A stretch of DNA of 64,000 bases from Mycteria americana (Eukaryota > Chordata > Aves > Ciconiiformes > Ciconiidae), in NCBI RefSeq assembly GCF_035582795.1, contig NC_134365.1, positions 81,945,635 through 82,009,634 on the forward strand, written 5' to 3'. Shown in pieces: positions 36,001 through 48,745 of the stretch (position 1 is its first letter; each line of letters starts with the position of its first letter). The notes under the pieces are model-generated. The model worked only from the letters and a program-made list of their open reading frames with translations, had not been told where the DNA came from and searched no databases. The position numbers and the translations under genes are program-made.

Positions 36001-39000
36001 AATTTTCTTATGAAGACGATAATTAAAATAAGTTGCTGCGAACAACATCTCCTGCCACCACTACATTGTAGTGAAGCTGTGATGTTGTTTGGCAGAATTT
36101 AACTTTCGGTGCATAAGTAAACATTTTAAAGCAGGCAAATATTGTCTCACAGGGGGATGTGGGTTGGCTGAAGATTATGTTAAATATCAATTTGGAAACA
36201 TGCCCCAAATTCTGATCTCCTTACTGTTTAGGAGATTTTTTTTATCACTGGCATTTTTAACACATTTCAAATTATTCCCAAATCCAGATAATGCAAGAGC
36301 AGTTATGATAACTGTACAAACAGTACATCCTGCAATAACCTATTTAAGCTTTTAACCTTGAGGTATAAAGTGTTTTAGAGACATTCTGTTGAGATATGGA
36401 TGTAAGGATGGACTCTATTTTAATGGAAGCATAGGCTTCTCTTTGTTATGCTGCTTCTGTATCCTTGGGACAGTAACCCATACAAAAAAAGATTGATGAA
36501 CGGATGAAAATATTGAAGAACAGTGCAGACAAAATGAAAGGTATCCTAAGTGTCATCATTATGGTAGATTCTCAAGTAGATACATAGCTCTAGGATATAA
36601 AGTGGAAGCCAGCACACTGAGAAGGTAGCAGCAGCAGCTTTGTTAGAGAGGCTCTTTGGATGTTTCTGTAACTCAGCAAGGACATCTCAGGACTTTTTTG
36701 CAGGGAAAGAACTATTCAGATGCAGGTGAAAGTAATCACCATGACTGGGATCAAACAGAGAATAAGCTGAGTAAGAAGAATCGGATGGTGTTGCTGATAG
36801 AGCGCTGACTGGCAGGATGTTCTGTTTCGATTGTGGCATGGATTCGCAATGATAAGCTGATGAACAAGTTATGCCCAAACCACAGTCAGCATCAAGAGAG
36901 TGGTACCGTCATAAGTGGCACCTTTGGGAGCCCTGTAAGATTTCAGAATGATTCTAGCTGTCCCGTAGAGCAAGAGGAGTCACAGATAGCAAGAGGAGTA
37001 ACATGAAGAGGCAGAATTATCAATTCCTGGATCTCTAAAGATTTGCAATGATAACAGGGTTTGTGAGAAGAGAGGTGCCTTGTGATATATGATCCTGCTA
37101 TAGGGCAGGATGACCGGTGAAGGAGGACAGAAGGATGTAAAAGGAGGTTCATGGAGATATATGCTGAGCTTACTCTTTCTGTGTTGTGGAAAGTGATAGC
37201 TATAAACATGCTTCTGCAGTGAGGGTTGCATGGTTGCTTCGAAGTAATCCCTGACTGCCACCATTCTCACGTTGTCATGAGTCAGTTCAGATTTGGAAAG
37301 TGCCAGGCTGCCAGCACAAGAAAGGGCGTGATGCTGGGGCATGACTGGGTGCTCGAGAGTGTGGTCTACAGAAGCCAGGGTTGCTGCCAAAATTGTGTGT
37401 GTGCAACCACAGTCTGTGGTCTGACAGTATCAAGATTTTGGTGGCAGTCCTGGCTTACAGCCCTCACCGCACGTTCCTGCCTCTGTGCCACAGCACACTA
37501 CCTGCTTGGTTGTGCCAATAAATCACTTGCATTGCCCTGCTATAAACCCGGTCAGCGAATCTTAAAAAGAAACTGCAAAGAAAAAAGGGCATGTGAAGGG
37601 GTTCATGATTTTAAAGGTGGCTGACTAGTTTTGTCTGAGGTTGTAACTCTCTGAGATAAAGTCTGGCAGCAAAACTAGTTTGAAGTTTTTCACCTGTCCA
37701 CTTTTCCCACCTTACAACTTTTCTGTACTCGTTCTGTGGCACCCTGTCCCCTTGGTTGTGTCAGCACAGCCGTCCATGCAGTCAAGCCTGCCAGCTGGAG
37801 TGTGGGCTTTCTTAATGCTCTGGATGTACAAAAAAACCAATAATGACATGAAAGAGTTGGCATTTGTTAATGGCTCCCCATTGGAACAAAAGATGTTGAC
37901 CTCTCCTGTCAAACCACACAACAATTCGAGGTCTTTGTTCTATCGGTTCGGACCCTGCGGAGAAGCCCCACCTTGCATCTGCTCTTGACTGGAGTCTCGG
38001 GATCCCACCAGTCCGCTGGCAAACCTGCCGATCCCGTTTCTCAGCCCCGCACAGCAGAAGCGGGGTGGCTTTTGCTGGTGTCATGGTACCGAGGGCCGGT
38101 ATCCAGATTCCTAAACTGCAGCTGGGGCTTCAGTCACAGCAGAGCCAGTGCAATAGGTGGGGAGCGTGCTTCGTTGGTGTTTGTGAGTCAGGCATTGAGT
38201 GTACCATGGACTTGCCCAGTTAAAGCTTGGGTGTTTAGCTGGCAAGTGTCCTGCTTTGCTTCCATTGACTTGAGTGGGGCAGCTCCCACGGGCAGCGCTG
38301 GTACAGGTGAGGGTCCTACCCCCTGTGCCACCCACTGCTTGATTCAATTGCCCGGTTCACAGTGTCTTGTTTTTCTCACTCCAGCTTTCCGCCTCCCGTT
38401 TTATGCTTTCTCTGAAGGCAGTGCCGCAGTCTGCCCCACACATTTCCAGGTTTATTCCTGGTTGCAGTTGGTCTCACCAAGTAGGAAAGTATGAATTTGC
38501 AACCTTGTGGTTATTTTTATATAAGAATGTCTTAATACATGGTGGATGTTTGAGTCTAGCTTTCGATGTTTTTCAAACGGTGTCTGTATTTTGATTTTTA
38601 ATTTGCCTCTGAGCAAGACTGTCTACAAACACTGGCCAAATCTGCCTATCTGGGACCTGGAAGGGGTCCCTGGAGAAAGCACTTCAAGTCATTTATTCAG
38701 CACTGGCTGCTTTTACATTTGGCTTGAAGTCTGACAACTTTCCACCAGACCTGCAGCATAGTAAAGCACATCCTCTCTATGACAGCAGTAGAGCCAAGGA
38801 ACTAGCAGGTTGCAGGAGTGAATGCTATAAAACAGATGTTATTAGTGGGCTTCACCAAGGGTGGGAGGCTGAGTACAGTAGCCCTATTACAGCCTCCAAG
38901 GTGGGCCACAAGATTGCTGTCTTATGAGCAAGCTGTGCCTGCAGTATTTGGCTCAGCATCGCATCCTGAAAATTCCAGTGCTGAGAAGCACTTTTGCGCT

Positions 39001-39220
39001 ATGAGTAAACTGTAAGCTAGATTTGAAAGGAAAGATTTTGATTAAAATCAGCATTTCAGAGCCTTCAGCTGGCAGCTGTTGTGGTGTTAAGGATGGACAT
39101 GGTTGGAGACTCCTGCGGTAAAGAGGCCCCATGTCTGAGTGTTTAAAACCAGGTTCCATCCAGTTGTGATGGTGGTTTTTAACAGTCAGAGGAAAAAAAA
39201 TATTGCTGCATATTTACACA
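30040..39220. other. Intergenic DNA, no gene recognised
   Basis: There are no supported coding exons. The longest frames (about 140 codons at 30344-30766 and 173 codons at 37973-38494) lack domains and sensible composition. The 37.2-38.5 kb part is more GC-rich than its surroundings. A hairpin at 35475-35530 is listed separately. A 10-bp inverted pair ACTAGTTTTG / CAAAACTAGT lies at 37624-37633 and 37670-37679. Confidence 0.55.
35475..35530. repeat. Tandem decamer followed by a perfect 15-bp inverted repeat
   Basis: TGTCCTTGAG is repeated back to back (35475-35484, 35485-35494). The second copy overlaps the left arm AGATGCAAGGAGAAT (35493-35507), which pairs perfectly with ATTCTCCTTGCATCT (35516-35530) around the 8-base loop GTTAAGAA. 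The stem is shorter than a typical pre-miRNA. Confidence 0.9.
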
Positions 39221-39237
39221 TAGGGACAGATTCTGCT

Positions 39238-39279
39238 CCCATTAAAACCAATGGCAGAGTTCCCATTGATTTCCATGGG
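39238..39279. repeat. Decayed palindromic element of the CCCATTGAAGTCAATGGG type
   Basis: CCCATTAAAACCAATGG (39238-39254) and CCATTGATTTCCATGGG (39263-39279) form inverted arms with 14 of 17 pairs and an 8-base loop. The preceding CAGATTCTGCTCCCATT matches the flank of the same interspersed palindrome family as the element near 29975. Family name not recalled. Confidence 0.55.
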
Positions 39280-39466
39280 TGCCTGCCTCAAAATGTTTGA
39301 ACAGTAAATATATTATTCTGGGTGGGAAACCAGGATAGAAATCCCTCTCACAGCCTGCTCCCAGCACTGCAAATGTCAGGGTTTTTCAGCGCTAGGCTCA
39401 GAAACGCTACTTCTAATTTTAAAATCCTTTTAAACTTCAACCACCATATGTGGCCTTACTTCACAG

Positions 39467-39476
39467 CTGTCAATCA
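39467..39476 (-). promoter_or_regulatory. Exact PBX-MEIS/PREP composite motif
   Basis: CTGTCAATCA on the plus strand is TGATTGACAG on the minus strand, the standard PBX-MEIS/PREP heterodimer site. It lies in a 240-base AT-rich, low-repeat stretch (about 39420-39660) that looks like candidate regulatory DNA. Occupancy is unknown. Confidence 0.35.
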
Positions 39477-40391
39477 GAATCAACAGCCAGTATTATATTA
39501 GCCTATATTTACCCCTATTCTCCCTGTATGTGGAATTATTTCATTTTTATAAATATCAAATATATCAGAGTAACTGAGAAATGTAATATTAGATACAAGC
39601 ATTTGCTCCCCGAGTGCTTTTAATCAAATAATAAATCTTGATGTGCTTTAGTTTCATTGACACTAGATGAGCTGATCTGGTATGGATTTTTTAGTGCTAT
39701 GGCTTATGCTCTATATGCATTTCCCAAAATGTGTGTGGCTGTGGGCATCTATTTTTCCCCTCTCTCCCCACCTCTGTCTTGATTGAAAGCTTTAGAAGTT
39801 CATGGTCATTTGGGATTTTTAGGGATATAGCATACAAAACTTATAGAAAACAACTTATAAAAAAAAAATCCCTAGCTTCTCCCTAGAAATTTGAGACAAA
39901 AGCCTTTCTTTAACGTCTCTGAAAGCTCCTTAATGCAGAGCATTCCCTCATAAACTGTTGGCTTTGTTTTAAACCTGTAATGTATATATAGATTTCTGTT
40001 TCCAATAGTTTTCAGAGCTGTGTACAGTCAACTCAAATTATACAGAGCCAAAACTTCTGGCAAATTACTGTCAACCTGTATCAACATTTGCATCAATAAT
40101 ATTTCGTATCGCTTGATGGATGGTCTACATCCAAGCTTTGGAAATGGGTATGGCGTCTGTGTGTTCAATGTGCTGTTAACTGTGCTGTCTACTGAAGGCT
40201 GCTCCTCTTTGGCAGTCAGTGCTTCCTAAGGATATGATTGCATGATCGACAACCTGCATGTCCCAAGCTTCTTGGTCCAAATAAACTATAGATTTCTGCT
40301 GTGTTCTGAATTGTGCAGTAAGAGGGCACAACAACCGTCCAGAAAGGAGGGAGAAACAGATGAGCAATGGTCTTTGATTACCAAGGTAATC

Positions 40392-40460
40392 AGAGGGAAA
40401 AAAAGAAAGAGAAAAAGAAAAAGAGAGAGGAATTAAAAAGAAGGAAAAAAGAGAGGAAGA
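40392..40460 (+). repeat. Long purine (GA-rich) tract
   Basis: There are forty-one consecutive purines at 40392-40432, then two T, then twenty-six more purines to 40460. It is a GAAA/GA-rich simple sequence capable of triplex or H-DNA-like structure. Confidence 0.85.
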
Positions 40461-41654
40461 CTAAGAGAAATAAAAGGGAAGTACAAAAAGTAAGTAACCA
40501 GTTCAGTTGATGTACCTATGCTTCTAATACCACTTAAGTATCAACCCATTCTTAAGCCGCACACAGCTGATAGTAAATTGCACCACCTTGGAAATGTTAA
40601 CCTTGGAAATAGTTTTGAAAATGCTTCTCACTCTTTTTTTTGGTGCTAATGGAATCTTAAACAAAGTTTTGAGCCTGTGCAGGCATTCTTAAGTAGCCTA
40701 TGCCCTTTACTTTTAGAGTGAAATCAGTCAAACACTTACATAAAGCCAAGAGTTCGCAAGCCTTTCCTGGTTCACTGCAATGAATTTGGCTACTAGATCT
40801 CATGTCTGATGGAGTCACTCTGATAAAATAACAGGATTGCCGGGGGCGTACCTACGTTTACATGTTCTTCTCTTGTGAGAGAGGAGCGCCACTTAAGCTG
40901 AAAGATAATAGATGTTATGGAAACCTCCCAAAAGGAAAGAGTGAAGCCTAGAAGAAATCACAGCAGAGGAGCAGAGGCTTCATTGCCCACCGTGTCTTCT
41001 GGGTCAGCTTTTACCCATGTTGGGATAGCTGGGTTGTGTGCGAGGATGATAACAGCCAACGTGGAGTCAGAGAAGTCCCTGTTTCTCTGAGCTTTTGGTG
41101 TCCCAAAGGAGAGAGGGTTCCCCCCATGGGTGCTCATGCACCCCTGCCCTGCTCATTCACAAGAGAGAGTGCAGTGAGCATAGCCCTCCCTTGCTTTCTC
41201 ACCACAGACGCAAAGGAAAGCTTGTCATGAGTTTCTCTGCAACTCCAGTGCTTTTACAATGAAACAGTGAAGTAAAGAAAGAACTCACTTAATTTACAAT
41301 GCGTAAGCAATGATCTACTAAATATACACTTCGTGTTAGAGATGGCCTCTTCTACAGTTCAGCTCGTGAGAGCAGTGTCTTCAAATGTTTTTGAATATTT
41401 TGCAGAGTCACATTCAAATTTTCTTCCATCAGTAGCTGTGCATGCTGTCAGTAAAAATAACAAGATAACCTAGAAAGAAGAAAAGCTCACATTTATTTCC
41501 TTACTTTGGCACAAATTACTCACTAGTCAGAATTTTTGAATCTCTTCACCTTTCTGAGGTAAATAAATTGAGTGCCATGCGTCTTAATATGTATGGGTCT
41601 TTCATATAAGATGTTAAAAACTGCATTGTGTAGATAATAGGTCCATTGATGAGG

Positions 41655-41765
41655 GACCAGACTTGGAATTGGCTGAGCTGGGTTCTCTTGTAGGTTCTCT
41701 CTCTGAGTGGCTGTATGGGGTTAAGAAAGTTGTTGAGCCTTGGAACCCCCATTTGTGACAGCCCC
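41655..41765 (+). repeat. Possible MIR-like SINE fossil
   Basis: GAGCTGGGTTCTCTTGTAGG, GAGTGGCTGTATGGGGTTAA and AACCCCCATTTGTGACA are spaced like the box B, core and 'tttccccatctgtaaa' segments of MIR-type SINEs. Divergence is high. Confidence 0.35.
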
Positions 41766-44190
41766 TCTCCCCGTAAAGCACTTGAGGGTGTAGAGGTAAA
41801 AGTCACCACGTACGGAGGGTGGCAATGACTGAGTGACCTATCCTCCTATATCACTGTACAAGAAAGTTTGGTGGGTTTGTTTTCGTTTCCACTTTTCTTG
41901 TTTTTTGTTTCTTTTTTTTCCCTGACTCTCCTTTCCTGTGCTGTGCACTTTCTGCTGATGTTGAACGCAGAGTGGTTTTCAATGGTGTCTCATCAGTGTA
42001 TTGGTTTATAAGTGTACTGTACTAATTTCCTAGTATCCTTGTTACTGTGGGTGGTGGTGGTTTGGTGTGAGATCCACTGAGATGACAATCAGTATACCAG
42101 CGTGAAGCAGCCTGTTGCTGTTTTGTTATGGCTGACATTTTGATAGCTAAAAAAACAAAGGTATGTGCGTGTTAAGCTATACAGATAATGGGTTTTTTTG
42201 GTTTGCTGTGATGCTGAAAATGTGATCCAGTTTTTGGACTGCCTGAAATGTTTTACTTTTAACTTCTTTTTATCAAATTCTGCCTTTTTTAAAGTGAAAA
42301 ACATTGTTTTGAGATAAAACTTCGAAATGTTTCAATTAGCCTCAGTGCAAAACATTTCAGCTTTCCTACATTTTAATCTTTTTTAGTCAAAAGTATTTGT
42401 GAAATTCAGCACAAGTTCATGAATGGTTTCAGCCTTCCCAGAACTGCATAGTTCTGTGAATGAGCTATTTGCCAAAAAGCAAAGAAATCAATCTACTCGG
42501 TTGTATTTATAAACAAAAACTTTAAGAATTCATCATTGTTTTACAAAGCTTATTTTGCAAATCTGACTCTTACTGAATAAATTGGATTAATTTTCAGTCT
42601 TGTAGTGTGTCTGTTCAAAATAACAAAAACAAAAACACAGAATATTTCTCATAGTTTTGAATTTGTTTTCAGCTGTGGTAATGACATGTCATGCTATTTG
42701 TTGTCTGTGTTGATGTGGACATTTTCTACGCTTCTGTACGGTCCTTCATAAGTGAGAGGGCTTTAGACTTATATAACACAGGTCCAGGTTTTGCTTCCCT
42801 GTTTTCTCTTTCTCAAGCATTTAACTTTCCTGACTGTGCCCACAAAATGGCGACAATGCTGCAAGGTCACCAGGGAACACTGAAAAATCTCCTAGGGAAA
42901 GGCAATTGGATTAATGCTATGGATTAGAATATATTTGTGCTTGACTGATTTTCCAATATCTTCATTAACACTGGTGTTGATAACATGGCTTTTAATAGCT
43001 TTTATAACCACAAATGCAGCATTGAATGAAGCAAATAGGTCATTAATCCCTTAAAAGTACAATTTAATGCAATGCTTCATGACAGGAAGTGAACAGGATA
43101 ATAAAACCTTTACTGTTTTAAGCCACACTTAATATTTTTACGGCACAGTTGGCTTGACAAAATACTCTTTGTGAGTCATCACTTCAAAGCAAGGTCCTGG
43201 GGACCAATTAAAGTTGTGTCTGCAACCCTCATGCATAACTGCATGTAAGCGTGAGGTATTTCAAAATATCTCTTTCAAGTAATAAGACTTGTACCAAGAT
43301 GAAGTAAAAGGGACCTTTTGCTTCAAGACTTTTAATTTAATATGCCCATGTGTGGAGACACCCTTGGGGAATGAGAAATTGATTTTCATTCTTTGCACAG
43401 ATCCTACAGTAATTTGCACTGTCAAAATGGTCCGTGGAATTTGTCTTTCAAAAATTATATCCTTGACAGACAAACAATAGCAAGAGAGATTGTCCTTGAT
43501 CTCAAGCTTTATCTTGAAAGAGACCAAAATGCCCCTATTATGGCTGATTAAAAAGTGAGAAACATAAAAGTAGTTGCTTTGCATCCAGTGTGCACTTTCT
43601 GGGCCAACAGAACTGAAGGGATTAAGGGCAAATATGAGGATTGGAGAATTTTCTATTCTAATTTAATCTATGCCAATAACCTGCTGTTTGACCAGGCAAG
43701 ATGTTTATCATCCCTTTGGTTGGTTTCCACTTTGAATGAATTGGAAATATGTCTGTTGTGTTCTGGGATTGCTGATATTACCACATACCTAATGTGGATG
43801 TTCTCATCTGAATGGCATAGCGAGCATTTTTTTTGGAGAATCAGTGTGCGTAGAAACACTTTGTAAGTAACGTGATGGCTTTCATACTGGAACAAGTTAC
43901 ATCCACATTTTCTATTGAATGAGGATCATCTGGATAGAATCCCATTCATTACTCTGCGAACAGTGGGCATATAATGATAATTTGTTGTTGGAGAAATGAG
44001 AAAGCAAATCTGTTATTTTTATGTAAGTAGAGAATAAACACTAGAGGAGCTGTGTTTTCTGACAGAGACCAGTGGTTGTGGAAAAATCACTCTCTTCTAT
44101 ACTAGGATTTAATGTTTTCATTATGCTTATTCTGCAAATAAAATAGCAAGAGATAATCTGTTCTTGAACAGGCTTATAATAAAATATTGA

Positions 44191-44205
44191 TTGTTATTAT
44201 AACAA
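44191..44205. promoter_or_regulatory. Inverted SOX-type half-sites
   Basis: TTGTTATTATAACAA is a perfect odd-length palindrome that contains divergent TTGTTA/TAACAA cores recognisable by SOX-family HMG domains. The orientation is opposite to the classical SOX9 dimer site, so the assignment is tentative. Confidence 0.2.
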
Positions 44206-46421
44206 ATATTGCTGACAGGCAAAAAATGAGGGACAACAGGCAGAAAGTGACATAATGGATCAGAGGAGACAACAAAGTCTGTATTTCCTGGGGCCTAGTC
44301 TAGAGCTGTGTTTGCAGGACTCTAATGTCACAGGTACTATTTTTTCTTTTAAAAAAATTCTACAGTACCAGAAAAAAAAATCAAAACCCATGTATTGAAT
44401 TGTTCCAGGATCCAGCCACTTCTCCCCCTAGATAATAATTTCTCAGCCACTGACATCTCTTCCTTTTTCTTTCAGAATTTCCTTGGATTTTGGTTGTGCA
44501 GTTTGTTTGTGAGTTGGGTTGGTGAATCGGGACTGAAGAACTGACTTACTACTGTAACAGATCATAGGAATTTTATGGGTTAGTATCCTGACAAGTTTGT
44601 AAGAAATGTGCTGTGGAGAAGGAATAGAAGTGCAAAGAAAAGGTACTTGCATGACTGGTAGAAATTTGAGATGCAGATGCAAATGACAGAGTTCACATGA
44701 GAATCTTTAGATTTCTTTTTTCTATCTAGGAATCATTTTTACAAGAGTGTTTCTATGAACAACCAACTTTATTTTTGTCACCTTTCTCCTCCTCACACTT
44801 CCTGATTATCTCTCCCTTCCATCTCTTTATCCTGTATCTCCGTATAATGCCCTAGAAACATCTTGGGAGCTTGAAAGTAGACAGCTTTGGTTTAGCAATG
44901 GCTCATGTGCAGATTTCTGAATCCAGGGAGGTTCAACCCGTGGGAAAGTTTCAAGTCCCATCTTAGGACTAAGCTCCAAGTATTGTTAAATGGCTGAGGT
45001 TAGAAATAGTGGGAAAAGAGTAAATAGATGCAGAGCTGCAAGTCAAATCTTTACACCCTTTCTTTTCCCTCTCCCCACAACCTTGCCTCATGCACTGTTG
45101 TTATATGAGTCAGTCTGTTTCTCCCTCTGCAACCCCCCTCTAAGTGGGAAAGTGGATCTATAAAAACTAATAGAAATGAGAGGAAAAAAAAACCCCAACC
45201 AACTCTTGATCTTCAGACTCGGAGACTTTGACTGAGAGCCAAATATTTTAAACAGCAGCCCTTTCATAACTGGGAGAGCTAGCACTAGATCTGTTGGGTA
45301 TGCAGTGTGACCACATAACGCTCAGCACATGTCAACATAACTGATAACCAAATTGTACCTCTCAACCTCCCATACAGCATAACTTTGGCAGGCCGCCAGT
45401 CTCTCAGTCCTAATTAACACGCTGCCATGCTATGACTGGAAGGTTAAAGCCACAGCTTTATTTACTGCACAATTAACGGGTAAACATGACTTAATCATAA
45501 CTTAAACATTCAGCATTTATGAGAAAATTTCAAAATCCTTTTAGGAGCCCTTTTGACCTCAAGTCTCCAAGCAGACCTCTTGTAATGTGGAATTAACTGC
45601 CTGTTCCACCAAGGGACATCAGGGCTCTCTGTGACACTATAGATTTCCATCCCTGAACAAATTAAAAACAACATCAACTCAACAGACATTCTTCTGCGTG
45701 GGTCTGAGTAGTCATAGTTGCATCCCAGTGGCAGGGTTCTTCTGGGCTAAATCTGCATCTGATGGCATTGGAGCACTGACCTCAGCGAGGATCCCCAAGT
45801 AGCAGGAGATCTCTTTATTGTTCTTGGATCTCAGTAATTCTGCTGTGGCCTATGCTAACCCCTCAGCTTTGACTGAAATGCAGCAGGTTAGTCCTGGTCC
45901 TGCAGAGACCTAGCCGTGTGCTTAACTTTAAATCTTGTGAACAAGCATGTTAACTTTAATAAACTAACCGCTCATAAAGTCTGGCATCCATATACTGTTT
46001 GTTTATCATTTTTGGAGCTTTAGATGATATCTAGCTTACTCAGTTCTAGTTTTTAAGTACTGTAGAAACCCACCAATATAAAGTGACTTCAGCAGCAAAT
46101 TCCTTTTTGCTTAAGAGAACTGGTGCCTCAGTACCCAGTTTATGGTTTGTCTCACAGCCAGGCAGACATGTAATCCTTTCAAGAAGACTAGATATTATAC
46201 CGGGGTGGGGAGCAATCTTAATCTCTGTGGAACCACCACAGTACAAAGGGAATTGTGTTGTAGCGTGGTGGCCCGCCAGCAGCACCTGCTCCATGCTAGA
46301 CCATTCACATGCTCAGAGTTAGGCAGCCATTCCTCATTTCCAGAATGAAGTAATTTACATATCACTAGGAGTACAGGCACCACATTTTGATAACACCCCA
46401 CCACCGCCACCACTAGATGTA

Positions 46422-46457
46422 CATCTTGCTGGTACGTGCCATCTTGCTGGTATGTGC
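46422..46457. repeat. 18-bp tandem duplication
   Basis: CATCTTGCTGGTACGTGC (46422-46439) is followed directly by CATCTTGCTGGTATGTGC (46440-46457), with one mismatch. Confidence 0.9.
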
Positions 46458-47569
46458 ATAGAAATATATCCCTAAAAGGGATGGGAGGGGAAAAAAATTT
46501 TCCTCTTCCGAAAGCAGAATGACTTGTTGTAAGTAAGTACCATCTACTGAAATTTATTACTTTTTAATATGGCAATATTTTTCAATATTGTGCAGAGAAA
46601 TGCAAGGCAATTGTCCACCGTGAAGAATACTAACCCTCTTCCACCTGAACTCCTCATCTTCTAATACCACCTTTGTTACCAGCACACTGTTTCTGCCATT
46701 GCGGTAAATGCTGAGCTGGCAGTTTTACCTCTCCTGTTCCAGATTCAGGCTGCAATGCAGAGGATCTTTGGCAGGAAAGGCGGTGAAGTAAAGAAGGAAG
46801 TTGCTGATATCAACTGGAGTGGGCCAATAAAGAAATTTAAACACCTGTTTAGATATATTACTGTATTTTACAACCCATAAATTATGATACAGAATAAAAC
46901 CGATCAAGAGAGAAAGAAAATTGTTCCTATTTTGTTGCTGGGAAATGCTATTTATTAGAAGTCTTGGTGCTGTTGCTAATACCTGATTTTTTCATAGTCA
47001 CATGTATTTCTCCTATGTACCGAAAATGCCCCATCTTCTACCATGTAAGGCTTACATAGGGACATGTGAGAAGAAAAGTGGATGAATAGAAGCTGGTGCT
47101 TCCAGTGCGGTGTGAGGGGAGAGAGCAGAGTACACTTGATTGTGAACTGTCAGGAGGGTCCCAGCTGTGCAGTTTACATGGGCAGAGTTGAGCAAAGCGG
47201 TCCCTGCATGTACGGTGCATTCCTTCTCCGTCCCCTTCCCTGATCCTTCGAGCTTCTCCCAACCCTTTAAGAGGTGTTTCTTCTTCTAATTCAGACCACA
47301 GTAGAGGCTGATATAGAGTGGGAGGAATTGCAGAATAAAGGAAGCTTTGTGGATCCGGGACTGGCCAATTCATTGGCAAAATTCCTAGGCCCTCCTACTC
47401 ACTACTCCTGCCGCTGCCCGTAGTGTGTTTACCACCTGTTTGGGCATGCCCTGTGACTGCAAGAAGGTAACCATTGTGCATTACACTGCTTCAGATCTGC
47501 ATTCAGCTAGTGTTGTGAGACTGTCTTGTAGGGATGAGATTCAATGGAGAAGTAGGAGTCTAACCTTCT

Positions 47570-47680
47570 GTTTCCAGCCCTGCCGTTGACTTGCCTGGAC
47601 TGAGAAGGAAACGAGTTACTCTTGACTTCCATGCTCCTCAGCTTTCCCGTCTGTACAATGGAGCTAGTAGTGCTTATCAA
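47570..47680 (+). repeat. MIR-like SINE fossil
   Basis: TTCTGTTTCCAGCCCTGCCG, GAAACGAGTTACTCTTGACT, CTCCTCAGCTTTCCCGTCTG and TACAATGGAGCTAGTAGTGC match, in order, the family's 'ggttcccagctctgcc', 'gcaagttactt', 'cctcagtttccccatctgta' and 'aaaatggggataatagtgc' segments. It is the best of the MIR-like copies in the window. Confidence 0.65.
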
Positions 47681-48719
47681 GAAAACATGAGTGACTTGTA
47701 GTCTCCGTTGTGTTTGGAGAAAGCTTTGGTTTCTTGGATTCGAGGTCCCATTGGAAGTGTCAAGTAGTATTAATGTAAAGAGAATATGGTGGTTTTTTGC
47801 TTCCTGTTAATGTGTTATTCACTTCTTGGCTTCAGGAATAATGTGCACATCCTCATGTGTGTCTGTGCCAACGCTCAATATTGTGTGTGCCAAGATACGT
47901 TATAGTGTCTGTAGTTACTATGTACAGCCTACATACTGCCTTTGTGAGTAAGTATGGCAGCAATGTAGTAGGGGAAGGGGGGGAGTAGCTGTGTGTCTGT
48001 ATATAAGATCATATATTTGTACAAAGTGTGTGTCTGTGGGCTTCAGAGACTGAGGGGAGTCTGTGGTTCAGACAGTCTGCCTGTTTTTTTCTTTTTTTCT
48101 CTGAAGGCAGCAAAATATGTTGATATGGATTTTTTTACAGGAGCTTTTTGTGTTTTGAGTTAATACATTTCCCTCACATCAGATCTTGCCAAACATCATT
48201 TACTTACCAGTACTGTGAAAGCAGGTTACCCAAAGGCAGCACCATTCCCCGTTGTTTTCTCTTCTTCCAAACTGCTCAGAGACATGCTGTAATAAGACTC
48301 CTAGTTAAAAACAACAGAATATCAGCATGAGTAGAAAAGTTGAGCCTATGCTTATGCTGCATGTGTGCTTAAGTATTTAGCTGAACTAGTGCCAAGGTTG
48401 TGAGTTTATACAGCAGAAATACTGCCACTGATGTGCTCTGTGTAACTGTGACCCCGTACCTTCATCTGTGAATTGTGTCCAGTGTGATATTTCTGTTCAG
48501 TATTCCCACTGGTAAAATGAGGCTTTAATCACGCTGCATGTGAGAGAAAGAGAAAAGCTTCATACAGACTAGTCTACAATGAATTACAGAATTTTCATTC
48601 ATCAGAATAATGTCTGAGCTTTTTTTCTCCCAGAAATGAAATGCCTGCAGTAAGAAAGTACAATACAAAGGAAGTGAACGCTTCCTGACTGCTGGAGGTT
48701 GCAAGTAATGACCTCTTCT

Positions 48720-48745
48720 CCCCCCCCCCTTTTTTTTCTTTTTTT
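48720..48745 (+). repeat. C10/T-run homopolymer tract
   Basis: Ten C residues are followed by eight T, one C and seven T. It is a simple pyrimidine tract, prone to length error in sequencing. Confidence 0.85.

Larger units (their letters stand above)
39290..47560. other. Intergenic DNA, no gene recognised
   Basis: No supported gene. It contains a purine tract, one possible MIR-like fossil, an 18-bp tandem and several repeat-poor AT-rich stretches (about 43000-43200, 44150-44330, 45400-45620) that would be first choices for a conservation test. Frames of up to about 110 codons have no recognisable domain. Confidence 0.55.

Noticed and set aside
37973-38494. 173-codon plus-strand frame in a GC-richer patch
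   Set aside because: No recognisable domain, Ser/Ala/Cys-rich random-looking composition, and overlapping frames of similar length on the other strand. Most likely chance.
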